In this document: positions 11,190 through 22,986 of the stretch, one piece after another
Layout of the letters: each line of letters starts with the position of its first letter
How positions within the stretch are numbered: position 1 is the first letter of the stretch
Assembly: GCA_024811115.1 (NCBI GenBank)
Contig: JAKOGH010000142.1
Span: 1-64,000, forward strand
Length of the DNA stretch: 64,000 bases
Direction: 5' to 3'
From: Terana coerulea
Taxonomy: Eukaryota > Basidiomycota > Agaricomycetes > Polyporales > Phanerochaetaceae
Translations under genes and position numbers: made by a program
Notes under the pieces: generated by a model
What the model was told of the DNA's origin: nothing
The model's database searches: none
What the model saw: the letters and a program-made list of their open reading frames with translations, nothing else

Positions 11190-11841
11190 ATGTTGAGCCT
11201 AACATGTCAGAGGGTAGCTATATATACGTATGCCCCATAGTCATTGATTTGTTTAGACTTTATGAGATGGGTAGAATAGCTGATACAGTACTACATGATG
11301 CCCCAAATATGAGATTAGAGCTTAGGTTTAGATAGCAGAATTAATATAATATAGAAGAAGTACCTCGGATGATGCTTGTCACAATAAATAGCTAGTTTAC
11401 TAAAGGAATCACAGGTATCTGTAGCTGTAGTATACTGTACCAAGTCTGCGTGACACCATGGTTTTCATCCATCTCTCTATCATATTCATCATCTTTATTA
11501 ATGACGACAACGTCGTCAGCTGTTGCAGTTGCTATATTCATCCTTCTAATCGTTCTTTGGTGGAACCCAAGCCAAGTCCCTGAGCAACAGTACTCTGCAT
11601 GCCTTCCACACATTTACCCTGATCTAGTCCTCTAGCACACACAGCCACTCAAATCTGCTCCCATGCGCACGCTGCGCATTCTTCTCATCCGAGTCTTCAC
11701 TTTGTGCTACAGAGAACGATATGCCATCCACCGCTAGCAGGAGGCACATAAGCAGTACCTTGTTGATGTCAGATGCAGGCTTCTGTGTCTTGCATTCAAA
11801 GAGCACATTGTGCAGCAGGTTCACATGCTGCGCTTGCAGTC
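11190..11841 (-). pseudogene. 3' part of family copy 1, cut off by the retrotransposon
   Basis: Minus-strand sequence matching the C-terminal domain and acidic tail of the local gene family (compare copy 3 at 29947-30620). It contains LQAQHVNLLHNVLF, then MCLLLAVDGISFSVAQSE, and a tail DDEYDREMDENHGVTQTW. Downstream of the tail the untranslated flank is also shared with 29690-29950. The reading frame is broken. At 11841 the homology stops exactly at the 5' LTR and resumes at 24117 on the far side of the retroelement, so this is one piece of a gene split by insertion. The other pieces are at 24117-24296 and 24725-25833. Confidence 0.65.
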
Positions 11842-12256
11842 TGCCTGTAGACAGATACACAGTAATAGTATTATTTTTCATTTTTCTTACATTTCTACAA
11901 GGCCTGGTAGCAACCCCAGAGCCTTTAGACAGTATTCCGTTGTTCTCGGCGCTTAGCGCCCATATTGGGTCGAACTGTTCTCATGCCTTCGCACTTTCAT
12001 CAGTCCGAACACTTTTGCCCTTGCTACTTATCTTGACTTCTTGGTCATTGGGGGATAAGATGTGTATATATGTACTATAGGTCGTAGTCTATGCTAACTT
12101 AGTCATTGGAAACAAGTATCAGCATTAGCCTGCTTGTTTTGTGAGATCTACTAGGAGTTGGCCTTTGTCACCCTTTTCATACGTGATTTTATCATCTATC
12201 CCATATTTGCTCTGATTCGCTCACTCTGGTTACACGTTGAGCTTGTCTCTGCAATA
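11842..12256 (+). repeat. 5' LTR of the chromovirus
   Basis: Co-linear with the 3' LTR and with the solo LTR at 24297-24719. Shared landmarks are AGTATTATTTTTCATTTT, GCGCTTAGCGCCC, and AACTTRGTCATTGG. The ends have decayed (TGCCT... and ...GCAATA) from the TGTCA...TGACA seen in the solo copy. It keeps the uninterrupted site CTTACATTTCTACAAGG, which is occupied by a transposon in the 3' LTR. Confidence 0.85.
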
Positions 12257-12766
12257 TTACTTCAGGATCTCCCAATTGCACTGGTTTAATCAAACACCTG
12301 CGAAGCACAAACACCACAACAGCCCAGAGAGACAGTGCTCCATGTCAGACAGTAAAACCGTAGGCGTATCACTAATACTCTGCTCATCCTCTTTTCCCTT
12401 TTCCCTCTTGCCATCACTGCTTAGTAGCGGGACATTGGTGCATTGAACTTTGGGGTTTTCCACTGTGTGCAAGGAGGTTCATTTGCACTCTACTCATTGC
12501 CAACCTGTCTGAAGACACAGCGCCCACTCAGCCATTCAATTGCCTGGTGGCATTTCACTACTACAATATCAGTAACCAGCGCGATTACCATGATGAGCCA
12601 GCAACATATGAGCAGTGTGCACAGCAGCCATGTCTTAATCGTTATAATGGTGTCTTAAAAGAGTACCTAGAATAGTATCGAGACCAAGTCCAGCTACCAC
12701 AAGTAGAATAGCACCCTGGAGAGCCACCAATCCAACTACTGGCAGGAAGCTCTAGCTCACCGAGCC
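12257..12766 (+). other. chromovirus leader between 5' LTR and gag
   Basis: About 500 bases where a primer-binding site and 5' untranslated leader are expected. I cannot identify a convincing tRNA-complementary primer site next to the LTR. No host gene is visible. Confidence 0.45.
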
Positions 12767-14470
12767 TTGCATTTCTTGAACTTCTCCAAAACCTTCGCAT
12801 GCTCGCGACGTCAAGACTGGCACTCCGTGCACCCAGACCCCAGTAGTAATATCAGCAGCCCTTCTGCCAGCAATACCATTGGTTGTAGAACTAGAAGTCC
12901 CATCACCGTGCAATCCATCACCACAGCTCCTCCACCTCCACCTTTAGCACCAGCCCCAGCACCAATGGCTCAATAGATGACTCTCAAATAGCTGTTTCAT
13001 GCTCTCACTCAATAAGTAGCCAACTTCACTCAGAATGTCGATCAGATGCAGGTTCAGCAAGTGCAACAGCCTCCTCCAATCATAAATGCAACAGTCACAG
13101 TGCAACCTGTTCCTAAATAATATGTGCAGAAATCCACCATGTATGACGGCAAGTCTACAAATAATGCATGTCAGTTTTTAGCCGCCTTCACTGTTTAGGT
13201 ACAGGACCAGAAGGAGGTATTGAGTGACCGAGTGCAGTAGCAATGCTGGGATGCCAACGGCAATTTAGTAGTAGATGCACAGAGCCAATCAGTCATGAGA
13301 TGGCATACAAGCCTTAAATCAACGAGTGGGTCGGAGCTAGTGATTGGCAAGGGTAAACCCCCATGCTTAAAGGCTGACCCTTACCCTTACCCTCCAAAAC
13401 CTCTACCCTCATGAAGGGTAAGGGTTGAGGGTTACCCTTCAAACCTTTGTTAAAATAGGCTGAAAATGATGCTTTAAGTGCTTTTCCCTATTCATTCAAA
13501 ATGTCAGTCTTCTATTTGAGTGGCTTGCATTGGTATAAAGCACTTACAATACTTGCAGCCCTCTCTAGCAACATGCTTGGCATTTCGAATACAAACCCCT
13601 GCCAGACAAGGGTTAACTTCCCACAACCCTTACTCTTACCCTCTATACCCTTACCCTTAACCCTCCAAGGGTTTCTGAACCACTGCCTTTCACTAGTTGG
13701 AGCATGCCTTAACTTCCTAGTGAAAGTTCGCGGCTATTTGGGCAACACCAACAATGAAAGCACTGACAAAAGGTGAAACACCTTATGTCAACTGGGCTGC
13801 ATTCCTACAAGTATTCTGCACTCGGTTCGAGACAGTGAATAAAGCAGAAGATGCTCTGGCCTTCCTTGACACCCTCCTGAATGGGAAACAAGACAGCTTA
13901 AGAGTACACAGCTCTGTTCTACCAGTATGCAGGCTATATCACTTTTAGTGACAAGGATAAGCACATTTGATACAAGAAACATCTGTCTACCTATGTCAAG
14001 AACTGTATCGTGGAGATAGGCAAAGACACATTAACTCTGATGTGTATTGTGGAGGCAGCACAGGACATCGACAAGAGAAAGTGCAAGTGAGATATAAAGC
14101 AAGCACATGAGCAAGGGCATCAACTCAGAACTACAACATCGATGTCAACCTAATTGCCTCAACACTTCACTTTGGCGGCTCCAATTCAGCCATTCCAAAC
14201 ACTAGCCGACTCTGATGCCATGGACATCTCAGCAATAACTCCGGCACCAGAATCTGCCTAAGCCTAGCAAAAGGCCCTTATCGGAAGATGCTTCGGATGC
14301 GGCTCTAAGCACCACATCATGGTAGCCTGTCCTCACTGCTGGTTTATCTGTTAGCACTGCTATAAGATTGGACATACCTTGGCAGTATGTTGCTCTTGCT
14401 ACATGGGATAGGCAAGGGCAGCTGCAGCTCAAGTCAACACAGCTAGCATGGATGGCAGTGCACTTTCAAG
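12767..14470 (+). pseudogene. chromovirus gag with two zinc knuckles, degenerate
   Basis: A Pro-rich N-terminal region leads into the capsid-like stretch. INEWVGA before 13330 and AAIWATP with the following TMKALTKGE, WAAFL and FETVNKAEDALA after 13702 belong to one domain that was split by the 361-bp element. At about 14288-14395 two CX2CX4HX4C knuckles can be read: CFGCGSKHHIMVAC and, with a TAG where Gln or Arg stood, C-stop-HCYKIGHTLAVC. Stops fall mostly at positions expected to be Gln, Arg or Trp. The order capsid then double zinc knuckle is typical of agaricomycete Gypsy gag. Confidence 0.8.
13336..13696. mobile_element. 361-bp inverted-repeat element inserted in gag, telomere-like motifs
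   Basis: Starts CTAGTGATTGGCA and ends as the inverse of CTAGTGAAAGGCA. It is flanked by tcggag (13330-13335) and ttggag (13697-13702), a 6-base duplication with one transition. Removing it and one flank copy joins the two halves of gag. It has no coding capacity and carries several TTACCC/GGGTAA units near both ends (13368-13435 and 13613-13667), with an internal inverted arrangement. The size fits a MITE; the superfamily is unclear. Confidence 0.7.
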
Positions 14471-15059
14471 ATCACCTTTGATAACTGCGTCAAGTACGTC
14501 AGGCTTGTCCTTGTTAATCTCTTCCTTAGTGTCAAAGGCCGCGAGTGGCAGCACTGACACAATCAGTGGTGTCTCTGGATGCATGTCTTCACAAAGGTGA
14601 CAGGGGATTTTTGTAAGGTTTTTAGCTAAGGCTGCAGCTAAGAATCTGGCATGCTTCCTTAGTTTCAATTATTTCTCTGTATTACATATTGACCCTTGTT
14701 TTGAAACAGACACTGACTCAGAACCAGTTCCTTCTGTACTTGTACCACTGTTGTTTTAGGTTCCCTTAGCTTTGTCTCTGAAGTCCTGCTCTGTTCCATT
14801 ACATTCCAAGAAGACCATCTCATTTATAATACCAGTAGTTAACACAAACCCACAAAATTCAACTCTCAAGACTGCTAGCACAGATTCAACTCTGCCGTTC
14901 CATAGTTTCAAAGGACATTGTAGTACTAAATCCAATAGCACCGGTTCTCTCTGTAATAAATGCAATCAGTAGTATATATAATATCATTTCCTCATGCCAA
15001 CTTTAGGAGGTAGACTGTCAGTCAAAGCACTTCCGTGTTGCAGCGTATTTAGCCAGTGA

Positions 15060-15340
15060 AAAGACTCGAGCAATGCTAGACAGCGGCACCAGTGGACTAT
15101 TCATTGACAAAGACTATATTCAAAGGCACAATTTCTTACTCTGCTCCTTGACTTAGCCTTTGCTCCTTGACAACATTGACTAGAGCTCCAATCAAGCTGG
15201 AATGATTACTCACTTTGCATGGCTCCGGCTGGTTATTGGCAGCTATGACCAAAAATGGGACTTCCTGATGACAAGTCTGAGGCTAGAGGATGTCATACTT
15301 GGACTGCCCTAGCTTCGAGCTGTTAATCCACAAGTTGACT
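15060..15340 (+). pseudogene. chromovirus aspartic protease, degenerate
   Basis: The active-site motif LDSGTSGLFID is preserved at about 15078. It is followed by ITHFAWLRLVIGSYD and EDVILGLP with a stop in place of the usual Trp, the flap and C-terminal signature of Gypsy proteases. Downstream the reading frame runs to DKLWIY at 15465, where the hAT element is inserted. Confidence 0.75.
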
Positions 15341-15465
15341 AAAGGATAGAACATTGGAGTTAGAGGCAGAGCAGTGCCTTCAGAAAGTGGAAGCCAACTA
15401 GAAGGCACAGCAAAGTTAAGTCAAAGCTGGACTTTCGGAAAGAGGAGACAAGCTGTGGATATATG

Positions 15466-18400
15466 TAGTGAATAGCACAGGTACAGGCCCTACTCATGAG
15501 TAGCAGATATGGATAGCTATGAATATGAATACAGATACACATGATTATACCCATGTAGTCATTATATACTCATTCCATAATTTGTACTATAGTTAGCATA
15601 TTGTATCCTTTACGCACTCACAAGTGCCATGTAAGACTGTAAGTTTTCCTTATATAGTCACTGCAGCTGCCAGCTATTAGGTTAGTGTCTCTATAGCATA
15701 GGCAATGGCGACATCTAGCTCAGGGTCTGGAATGCTGTACAGTTCTGAAAATATACACACGAGCCCAGCAGCAAGGCAACAATCACTCAGATAGCCTTTA
15801 GCCTTTGTAATGAAAAAGAAGCAGCAGGCCCTAGTAAAGAAGGCAGCATCCAAGGCAGCAGCAAAGACATCGAAGCGGTGGTGAGGACATTAGTGACAGC
15901 AGCAAGGACATCGGTGGGCGGCAGCAAGGACATTGGCGGCAGCAGCGACTTCGGAAGATATTAGCAGTGGCAAAGCTCACAAATGATGGCAATGAAGCAA
16001 TGAAGGCCATGAATCCATCCAAGAAATGCCGCCGTACGGACTCTAAGAACAGGGAGAATAGCGAAGGCACATCAGCTAGCTACCAAGCTTCTCAGTCGTA
16101 CCAATGGCACCACATAGTGACGGCGAAGAAGAAGCTGATGTGATCGACATTGATGAAGAACCTCCCAAAGCTGAAGAGGATGCTAAGGTTGAGATGAGTA
16201 TGTACAATAATATAATGGTATTTATATTTATTCACCTTCCTACAAATAGAGTGGCTGAGCATTGGCTGGGAGTTGCATATTTATGTATACTATCACAAGT
16301 GGCTGTGTATTGAGTACGTCAATGGTCAGGTGGTCGCATGTTTTTATTTGTATGCATCCATGTTGTCGGCTCAAGAAAGATATTTGACAGTTTCTTGATA
16401 ACAACAATGGCTCAACTGAGAACATGCACAAGTATGTGAGCAAGTGCTAGAGGAAGGAGGTGTTAGAGCACAAAAAAACCTGAAGACCACAGTTGAAGAG
16501 ATACATACCTGCTTGCAAAAGTTTGGTATTGGTGGCTCAATAGCAAAGGCCTTTGCCAATGTCGGGAAGAAGGATGTCACTACGTACTCCACCCTGCTAA
16601 TGGAAAAGATGAAGATCAAGTACATCTATATGAGCAATACACAGTTAGTTGCGCTAATGATACATAGAGCGTGGTGCATACAATAAATGTATGAAAACAA
16701 CTGTCCATTTGCCATTATCAAAGACTGAAGCTTTTTGTTATAATGAAAACTGGTCACTCCAAACTTTATGTTCCATCTCTATCTATGGTGTTTCAAGACA
16801 TTAAACAAGTCTTCATTATGGTGTGAAAGCGTGTCACTGCAATTTTGCAAGTAAGTGTTAGTGTAGTTACAAAGTATGCTGCTGACATATCAGCAAATAG
16901 AAGAATCTGAGGAAGCTCAAGTTTGGCACTCCTGCTTAGACAGCTCGAACCATTGCGCTCGGGTGGCGTTTATGGTCTACTATGTTAAGAAAGATTAGTG
17001 TAAGAAGCTCTTGCTAGACATAGTTCACTTATCAAAGTCGCACTCTGGCTTTGACCTTGCAGCCTGCTTTGACAATGTGCTGCTGGACTTCAGCATAGAT
17101 AAGAAAGTAAGCATATATGCAAATATTTAAATAGCAGACTCACCTATTTTCAGATCTTAACCGTTACACTTAACAATGTGTCAAACAATAACACAATGAT
17201 TGATGAACTGGCAGACCTCATCACCGCCTTTTGAGTAAAGCCAACCAGTCGTGGTGCCTGTGCCATATCTTAAACTTGGTGGCCAAGGCAATTTTGCACC
17301 AGTTTAATATTTTGAAAGAGAAGAAGCCCAACAAACTGACAAAGGGAGAGAAGGCTCTGGCAGACCTTCTGGAGGGGTTGACTTGGAGGAAGATTGGTTA
17401 GGTGTTGAGGAAAACAAAGAGAAAGAGGTAGAGACTGAGGACGATGAAGATGGCATGCCAGACATTCAGCAGGGTATGTCTATTAGAATACTCAAGAAGC
17501 TCGAGGTGGACCTTCTTCTAATGAAGACAGTTCTTACGAAAATATGTGAGCAACAAGATGATATTACTGCACATACTCATCAGTTCCTTAGCTATGAAAG
17601 CTCGTACTTTGCTGTTAGCTCTCCCTTTAAACCCCTCCCAGCATAGTATGACAAACTCCGAAAACTTGCCCTTGAGAAAGCAAAGATACCGTGCAATGTA
17701 GCAATGTAGTGAAACTTGATGTTCACAATGCTTGAGTTCTGCGTCAAGTATCAAATTCTGACCTCATAGATAGTGGCAGAGAGAAAGAATGAATTGCATG
17801 TATGTGAGTTGGACAAAGACGGGTAGAATGTGGTGTTGCAACTATGAGATGTCCTTAAAATATGCCACACTTAAACTAACACTGCCACTGGTACTCAAGC
17901 ACTCATGCTGTGTTGTCATACTTTGTTCCTTCATCGCTGCTTTGCTCACATCCAACATCTTCTCTCTTACCTAAATCTTCTATAATGCTACACAGCACTT
18001 CTCCTTGGATGCTGCAACTGTTGCCGACATCATTCCAGCTATGGATCTCCTTGACAAGCAACTAAACAACAATGCTTTCAAGAAATCCAACTATATCACC
18101 ATTTGTTGCATAGTCAACCTAGGAAAGAAAGTTGTCAACAAGTACTATGGCAAGACAGACCACTCGAAGGTATACTGCATTGCTATGAGTGCATGTTTGT
18201 CTATCTTAATTTTCGTTTGACTAATATAACATCTCACTGCTCTTAGTCCTTCATCTGAGCTATAAACTCGCGTATTTCCACTATATGAAATAGACAAGCA
18301 AATGGATTAAGACCTCTGAAGATATTGTTCATGCCAAATATAACTACTTGTATGCTGGCAAGGGCAGTTTGTCTGACTAACATATAGCTGAGTTTTTGCT

Positions 18401-19242
18401 CACTGAAGGAGATAGGCCAATCATGATCAAAAGTGTATTTGCAGTATTCTTGCTACTTTTGCATAGCTCACCAGTATCATAGAACATCTTTGGTAATCTC
18501 GCTGCAATCTTGTTAACAAAGACTGTTGCCATCAAGGATGAACTTAATGTCTACCTTTTACAGCCTGTCGAGCCTGTCGACAATCTCATTAAGTGGTAGT
18601 ACACTTATCAGAAACTTTTCCAAACCTTTTGCAAATGGCGATTGATTACTTAAGCATTCCTTGTGAGTCTCCTAGTTTTTATGTGATGTTCAATCAGTTT
18701 CTTATCACTAATGTGTAGCAAGCTCTGTTAATATAGAGTGGATGTTTAGCAAGGGCTGACTGGTGCTATTTCATATTTGCAATTGCCTTTTCATCTAGTC
18801 AACTCATGCTTAACTGTGCCTGGGCTATTGGAGCCACATGGGCTTGGTCAAGGACACTGATGTATTGAAGGAAACTCACAAAGAGGATTTTATTGGTATG
18901 GAGGACCTCTTGCTAGATGAATAGGACTCAATCAACATACATGATGTACCCAAACTCATTGTTATTGATTAAACAATACACTACACATGTAAGATCCCTT
19001 GGCTCACTGTGTTCACAACAGCGACACTGTTCTTGAAGTCCGTGACAAGTGCATTGCATGGGCTATGATCTGTGCCTAACTACGTGGCCAAACGCAAGCA
19101 TGCAACTGTAGAGAGCCATGGGTTATATCTATACCCGCGAATACATAGGCTACTCATATTTGTGCTTGTGGATGCGGGTACTATACAGGTATGGGTACAG
19201 GTACAACTGAGAATATCCCGGGTATACCCATACCATTTACTA
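15466..19242 (+). mobile_element. hAT DNA transposon (3777 bp) nested in the chromovirus
   Basis: Flanked by gatatatg (15458-15465) and gatgtgtg (19243-19250), an 8-base target duplication differing only by two G-to-A transitions; 8 bases is the hAT rule. The termini are inverted repeats (TAGTGAATAG against TAGTAAATGG) followed by subterminal GGTATGGGTA-like repeats in both orientations, also typical of fungal hATs. Deleting the element joins GACAAGCTGTGGATATATG to CTGGATACACC, so the retroviral polyprotein reads KLWIYAGYTYSQQIAEEE in one frame. Inside is a decayed transposase. Confidence 0.85.
16990..18930 (+). pseudogene. hAT transposase, degenerate
   Basis: Recognisable parts, in order: LLDIVHLSKSHSGFDLA; DKKILTVTLNNVSNNNTMID (catalytic-domain context); the hAT-typical CHILNLVAKAILHQF near 17265-17310; and the C-terminal dimerisation domain with WWYTYQKLF, an intron at 18663-18719, then the 12-residue SSVNIEWMFSKG and CLGYWSHMGLVKDTDVL. 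Stops interrupt where Arg and Gln are expected (for example after FSKG). An acidic N-terminal ORF at 16104-16250 may be its first exon. No intact frame remains. Confidence 0.75.
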
Positions 19243-19249
19243 GATGTGT

Positions 19250-20640
19250 GCTGGATACACCTACTCACAGCAGATTGCCGAAGAGGAATCGCGCAAATGA
19301 GGACAGCAATCCTTTGAGAAGATGATCCTTGCAGAATACTGACATCACACTTATGTATTTTTGGAAGAAGAATCACATCAACTTCTAGAGCACAAACTGT
19401 GGGACCATATCATTGATCTCAAAGAAGGAGCCCCAGAGACATTGCACACTCGAGCTTTTCTTATATCAGTTCTGAAGACATGGAGTTGACGCAATTCCTT
19501 GCTGAAAGCCTAGTCAAAGGATACATTGTCCCTTCCAAATCCCCTATGGCATCACCTGTCTTCTTCATTAAGAAGAAGGATGGCAAGCTGTGCCTTGTTC
19601 AGGACTACTAGAAACTCAATAAGATCACCATCAAGAACTGCTACCCACTTTCTTTAGCCTCAGACATCATTAACAAGCTGAAGGGAGCTCAAATCTTCAC
19701 TAAGTTTGATGTTCAATAAGAATACAATAACATCTGAATTTATGAGCCAGATCAATGGAAAGCAACTTTCATCACAAATAGGGGACTCTTTGAACTTAGA
19801 GTCATATTCTTTGGTCTTACGAACTCGCCAGCAACCTTCCAGCCACTTATAAATGCAATATTTGCAAACTGATTGCAGCAAATAAAATGGCAATCTACAT
19901 GGATGATATCTTAATTTATAGCAGTAACTCGGAGATACATTGGGAGACTATTCACAAAGTCCTGCACCAACTGAAGGAGTACAGCTTGTTCTTGAAGCCA
20001 ACGAAGGGTGAGTTTGACAAAAAGAAATTGAATATCTGAGCATGGTCATTCAAGCTGGAGAAGTGAAAATGAACCTAGCCAAGGTACAAGCTATCACTGA
20101 GTGGCACACTCCTGAACTCTCTGGGATATATGAGGATTCCTGGGCTTTGCAAACTTCTATCAAAGGTTTATCAAAGGGTTTTTGTGTCAAGCTTGCCCAC
20201 TAAACAACTTGACTAAAAGGACACACCCTAGTAATGAAAACTGGAAGAGCAGTCTGCCTATAATAACTTGTGCAAGACCTTCATCACAACACCAATCCTT
20301 GCAATGTACAACCTAACTAGGAAGACAGAGATCAAAGTAGATGCATAAACTTTGCAACTAGAGGAGTCCTATTACAGTGAGGAGATGACAACTTCATGCA
20401 TCCAGTTGCATTCCATTTTGAGATGATGTCACCAGCAGAGTGCAACTACGAAATTTATGATAAGGAACTGTTGGCAATTGTCAGAGCTCAGAATAGCAGC
20501 ATTACCTAGAAGGACTTTCCAAGGTTGCCGTCTACTTGGACACAAAGAACCTTGAGCACTAGACAAAAGCCCAGAATCTGAGCTGCTGACAAGCTAGATG
20601 GTCCCTCCTGGTTATCGCGGTTTCATATAAAGATAGTATA
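19250..20640 (+). pseudogene. chromovirus reverse transcriptase and RNase H, degenerate
   Basis: Readable blocks are [51 protein letters not shown]...YNNI, FITNRGLFELRVIFFGLTNS (fingers and palm), an MDDI active-site remnant near 19900, and the RNase H region with [19 protein letters not shown] sequence near 20440. The conserved RWGYNNIR context reads CAA TAA GAA TAC AAT AAC ATC TGA, that is Arg, Trp, Gly and Arg codons altered by transitions. This is the clearest proof of transition-type decay. Confidence 0.85.
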
Positions 20641-20939
20641 TTGCCTGGGCAAGTCACAGGGAAAGTCAGATGCTATGACACAAAGCGCATCATTAGAAGT
20701 CCCAGATGTAGAAGACAATCGAGAACAAGTAGTTTTGGTTTCAAGGCACTCACAGACCATCAATGTTGCAGTTATCTTAGGTACAATGGAAGGAGTAGTA
20801 ATAGAAGGGAATTTAATAGAAAAAGATATCAGGAAGGCAGGACAAAGAGAAGCAATAGTAGTAGAAGCATTGAAGGGATTAAAAAGACAAGCATACAATG
20901 GCTACTCAATAGAATGAAGGAATGAGAGGAGGTAGATGA

Positions 20940-22280
20940 ATTGGTATATTATTAAGGGAAACTATATGTGCTAGACAGCTTGGAGATATAGAGGAGGATA
21001 TTAGCAGAGTGTCATGATAGAAGAACAGCAGGATACCTAGGATGCAATGGGACTTATGAACTGGTTAGCCAGCAGTACTGGTGGCCACTAATGCAAACAT
21101 TTATTGATCAGTATATGCAAGGATGCAAATAATGCCAACAATTCAAGCCTGCTTCTTATCTATGAGTTGACCCACTTCCAATAGCCGTACTAGAAGAACT
21201 ATGGCAAATCGTGAGAGCAGACTTGGTGACTGGACTCCCACCATTGAAGGGCTTGGATGGACAGCTTTACAATGCCATTCTGATAATTGTTGATTTGTAC
21301 ACCAAGCAAAGACACTTTGTGCTCACCAATAATTCAGTTACAGCAGAGGGAATCACATTGCTACTGAAACGAGAGCTCTTCAGACTTCACTGACTACCAC
21401 AGGGGATCATATCGGACCAAGGACCACAATTCGCAGCCAAGGTCATCACAGCACTGTACAAGAGGCTAGGGATTAACAGCTAGCTTACAACAGCTTATCA
21501 CCCTCAGGTGAATAAGCAGACAGAGTGCACCAACTGGGAGATTAGGCAGTACCTCCAGTTATTTACCTCGCAGCAACAAGACAACTGGGCTCAGCTCATG
21601 AATTCATGCTCAACTCCAGAGTACACTTAGCTCATTACCAGAGTACACTTAGCTCATAGCCAATTACTGTTTGAAGTACTATACGGCTATCAATTAGACT
21701 TCACCATCCTAGTGAGAGAATATAGCAATGTATCGGCAGCAGACTCTTGAGCAGAATTACTGGCCTAGACATGCAACAATGCAAAAGCAGCTCTTTGAAC
21801 TGCAAAAAAAAGATGTCTGCCAGTGCTTCTTCACCCAGAGTGTTCAATGTTAGAGATAAAGTCTGGCTGAACAGCCACAACATGCAGGTGCATCAGGCCT
21901 CTTGCAAACTGGGACCAAGTAGCTCAGACTCTACAAGATCCTGGAGAGAGTAGGCAATTAGGACTATAAGCTCAAACTACTAGCAGCACTGAAAATCCAC
22001 AATGTATTTTACGTCAACTATCTTTTTACCTTGGAAGGGTAATGAAGTCAATGGAGTCTTACCATCACCTCCAGCCCCAATTGTAGTTAGAGAAGAAGAA
22101 GAGTATGAGGTGGAAGAAATTTTGGACAGCAAAATCTTCTGCTGGCAGTTCCAGTACCATATCAAATAGAAAGGCTATAGTTCTGGTTCAAACTCATGAG
22201 AATCTGCAAAGAATCTTGAAAACGCCCCCTGAAGCTATTGAAATGTTTCATAAATTGCATTCTGTCACTAAATTTCCCTC
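20940..22280 (+). pseudogene. chromovirus integrase with C-terminal chromodomain, degenerate
   Basis: The H2C2 zinc-binding region (ECHD...GYLGCNGTYELV...YWWP...C..C) is followed by the catalytic core, with ADLVTGLPP holding the first Asp, IISDQGPQFAA the second, and TTAYHPQVNKQTE the Glu. After LKIHNVFYVNYL comes a chromodomain at about 22100-22270: EYEVEEILDSKIF, a Trp-Gln-Phe-Gln core, KGYSSGSNS and PEAIEMFHKLH. The chromodomain places the element among chromoviruses, which target heterochromatin marks. Confidence 0.85.
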
Positions 22281-22308
22281 AGCGCTAGTCTACAGCGCTT
22301 AGAGTGTA

Positions 22309-22800
22309 ACATCAAGTCACGAGACATGTTACCCAGTCGTCACAACAGCGTTACAAGATGCTGATCAGTTGGCCATGCGACGGTCGCATGGTTATCAGGA
22401 TATGCCTATGACATAGGATCATGGACTCAGTTCTGGATTCGTTTCTAGACTATGACCTCACTATGAGGTCACTATGACATCGTGTACTGTGAGCGTACAG
22501 TAGCTAGATTAGGACATCTAAATAGTGTTGATGTTAGCATGATAGCTAGGTCAGATCCGATAAGGGAGTTAGAGCGGTGGTGTGCTCTAAAGCCTTAGTC
22601 ATGGATTATCTGACTGTATCAGTCAGCACATGGTATTGGAGGTCTTAGATAGTGTCTGGGGTCCCTCTACACATGTATATAAAGAGGCTGGTCTGAGGGC
22701 TAATACTTTAGACTCAACAACATCGTTGATTCATATCTCCTCTACTCACTTTACTCAAAGTCCCCTGCTCTCCCAACCCCTCCAAGCATTCCTAGCAGGT
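22309..22800 (+). repeat. LTR-like non-coding segment with TATA box
   Basis: Begins TGTAACATCAAGTCACGAG, has a canonical TATATAAAG at about 22676 and a pyrimidine-rich stretch after it, and is followed near 22800 by GGTGAGTATTAGAG, which loosely resembles an initiator-tRNA primer site. It lies between the chromodomain and the polypurine tract, where this family would normally have little sequence. It may be a truncated LTR of a second retroelement. No convincing target duplication was found. Confidence 0.35.
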
Positions 22801-22986
22801 GAGTATTAGAGTTTTGTGATACATTCCAATGCCACTCAATGTATCAATGCTGCCATGTTTGCATCTCTACTTTGGCAACTACTACAAAGTTTCACCAGCA
22901 CTGTATCACCAGAGTTTGAATGGAAAGAGGGAGATTTGAGGCGCTCAGTCCATCAAAGATGATGGACTTTAGTAGAGGAGGGGTAA

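Noticed and set aside
13360..13670. Interstitial telomere or chromosome-end fusion.
   Set aside because: The units are TTACCC, not the telomeric CCCTAA phase alone, and are confined to a 361-bp element with terminal inverted repeats and a target duplication.
12767..22280. Frequent in-frame TAG in the retroelement and hAT as possible stop-codon reassignment.
   Set aside because: Core genes use normal stops, and TAA and TGA also interrupt the same elements; the pattern is explained by transition mutations at Trp, Gln and Arg codons.
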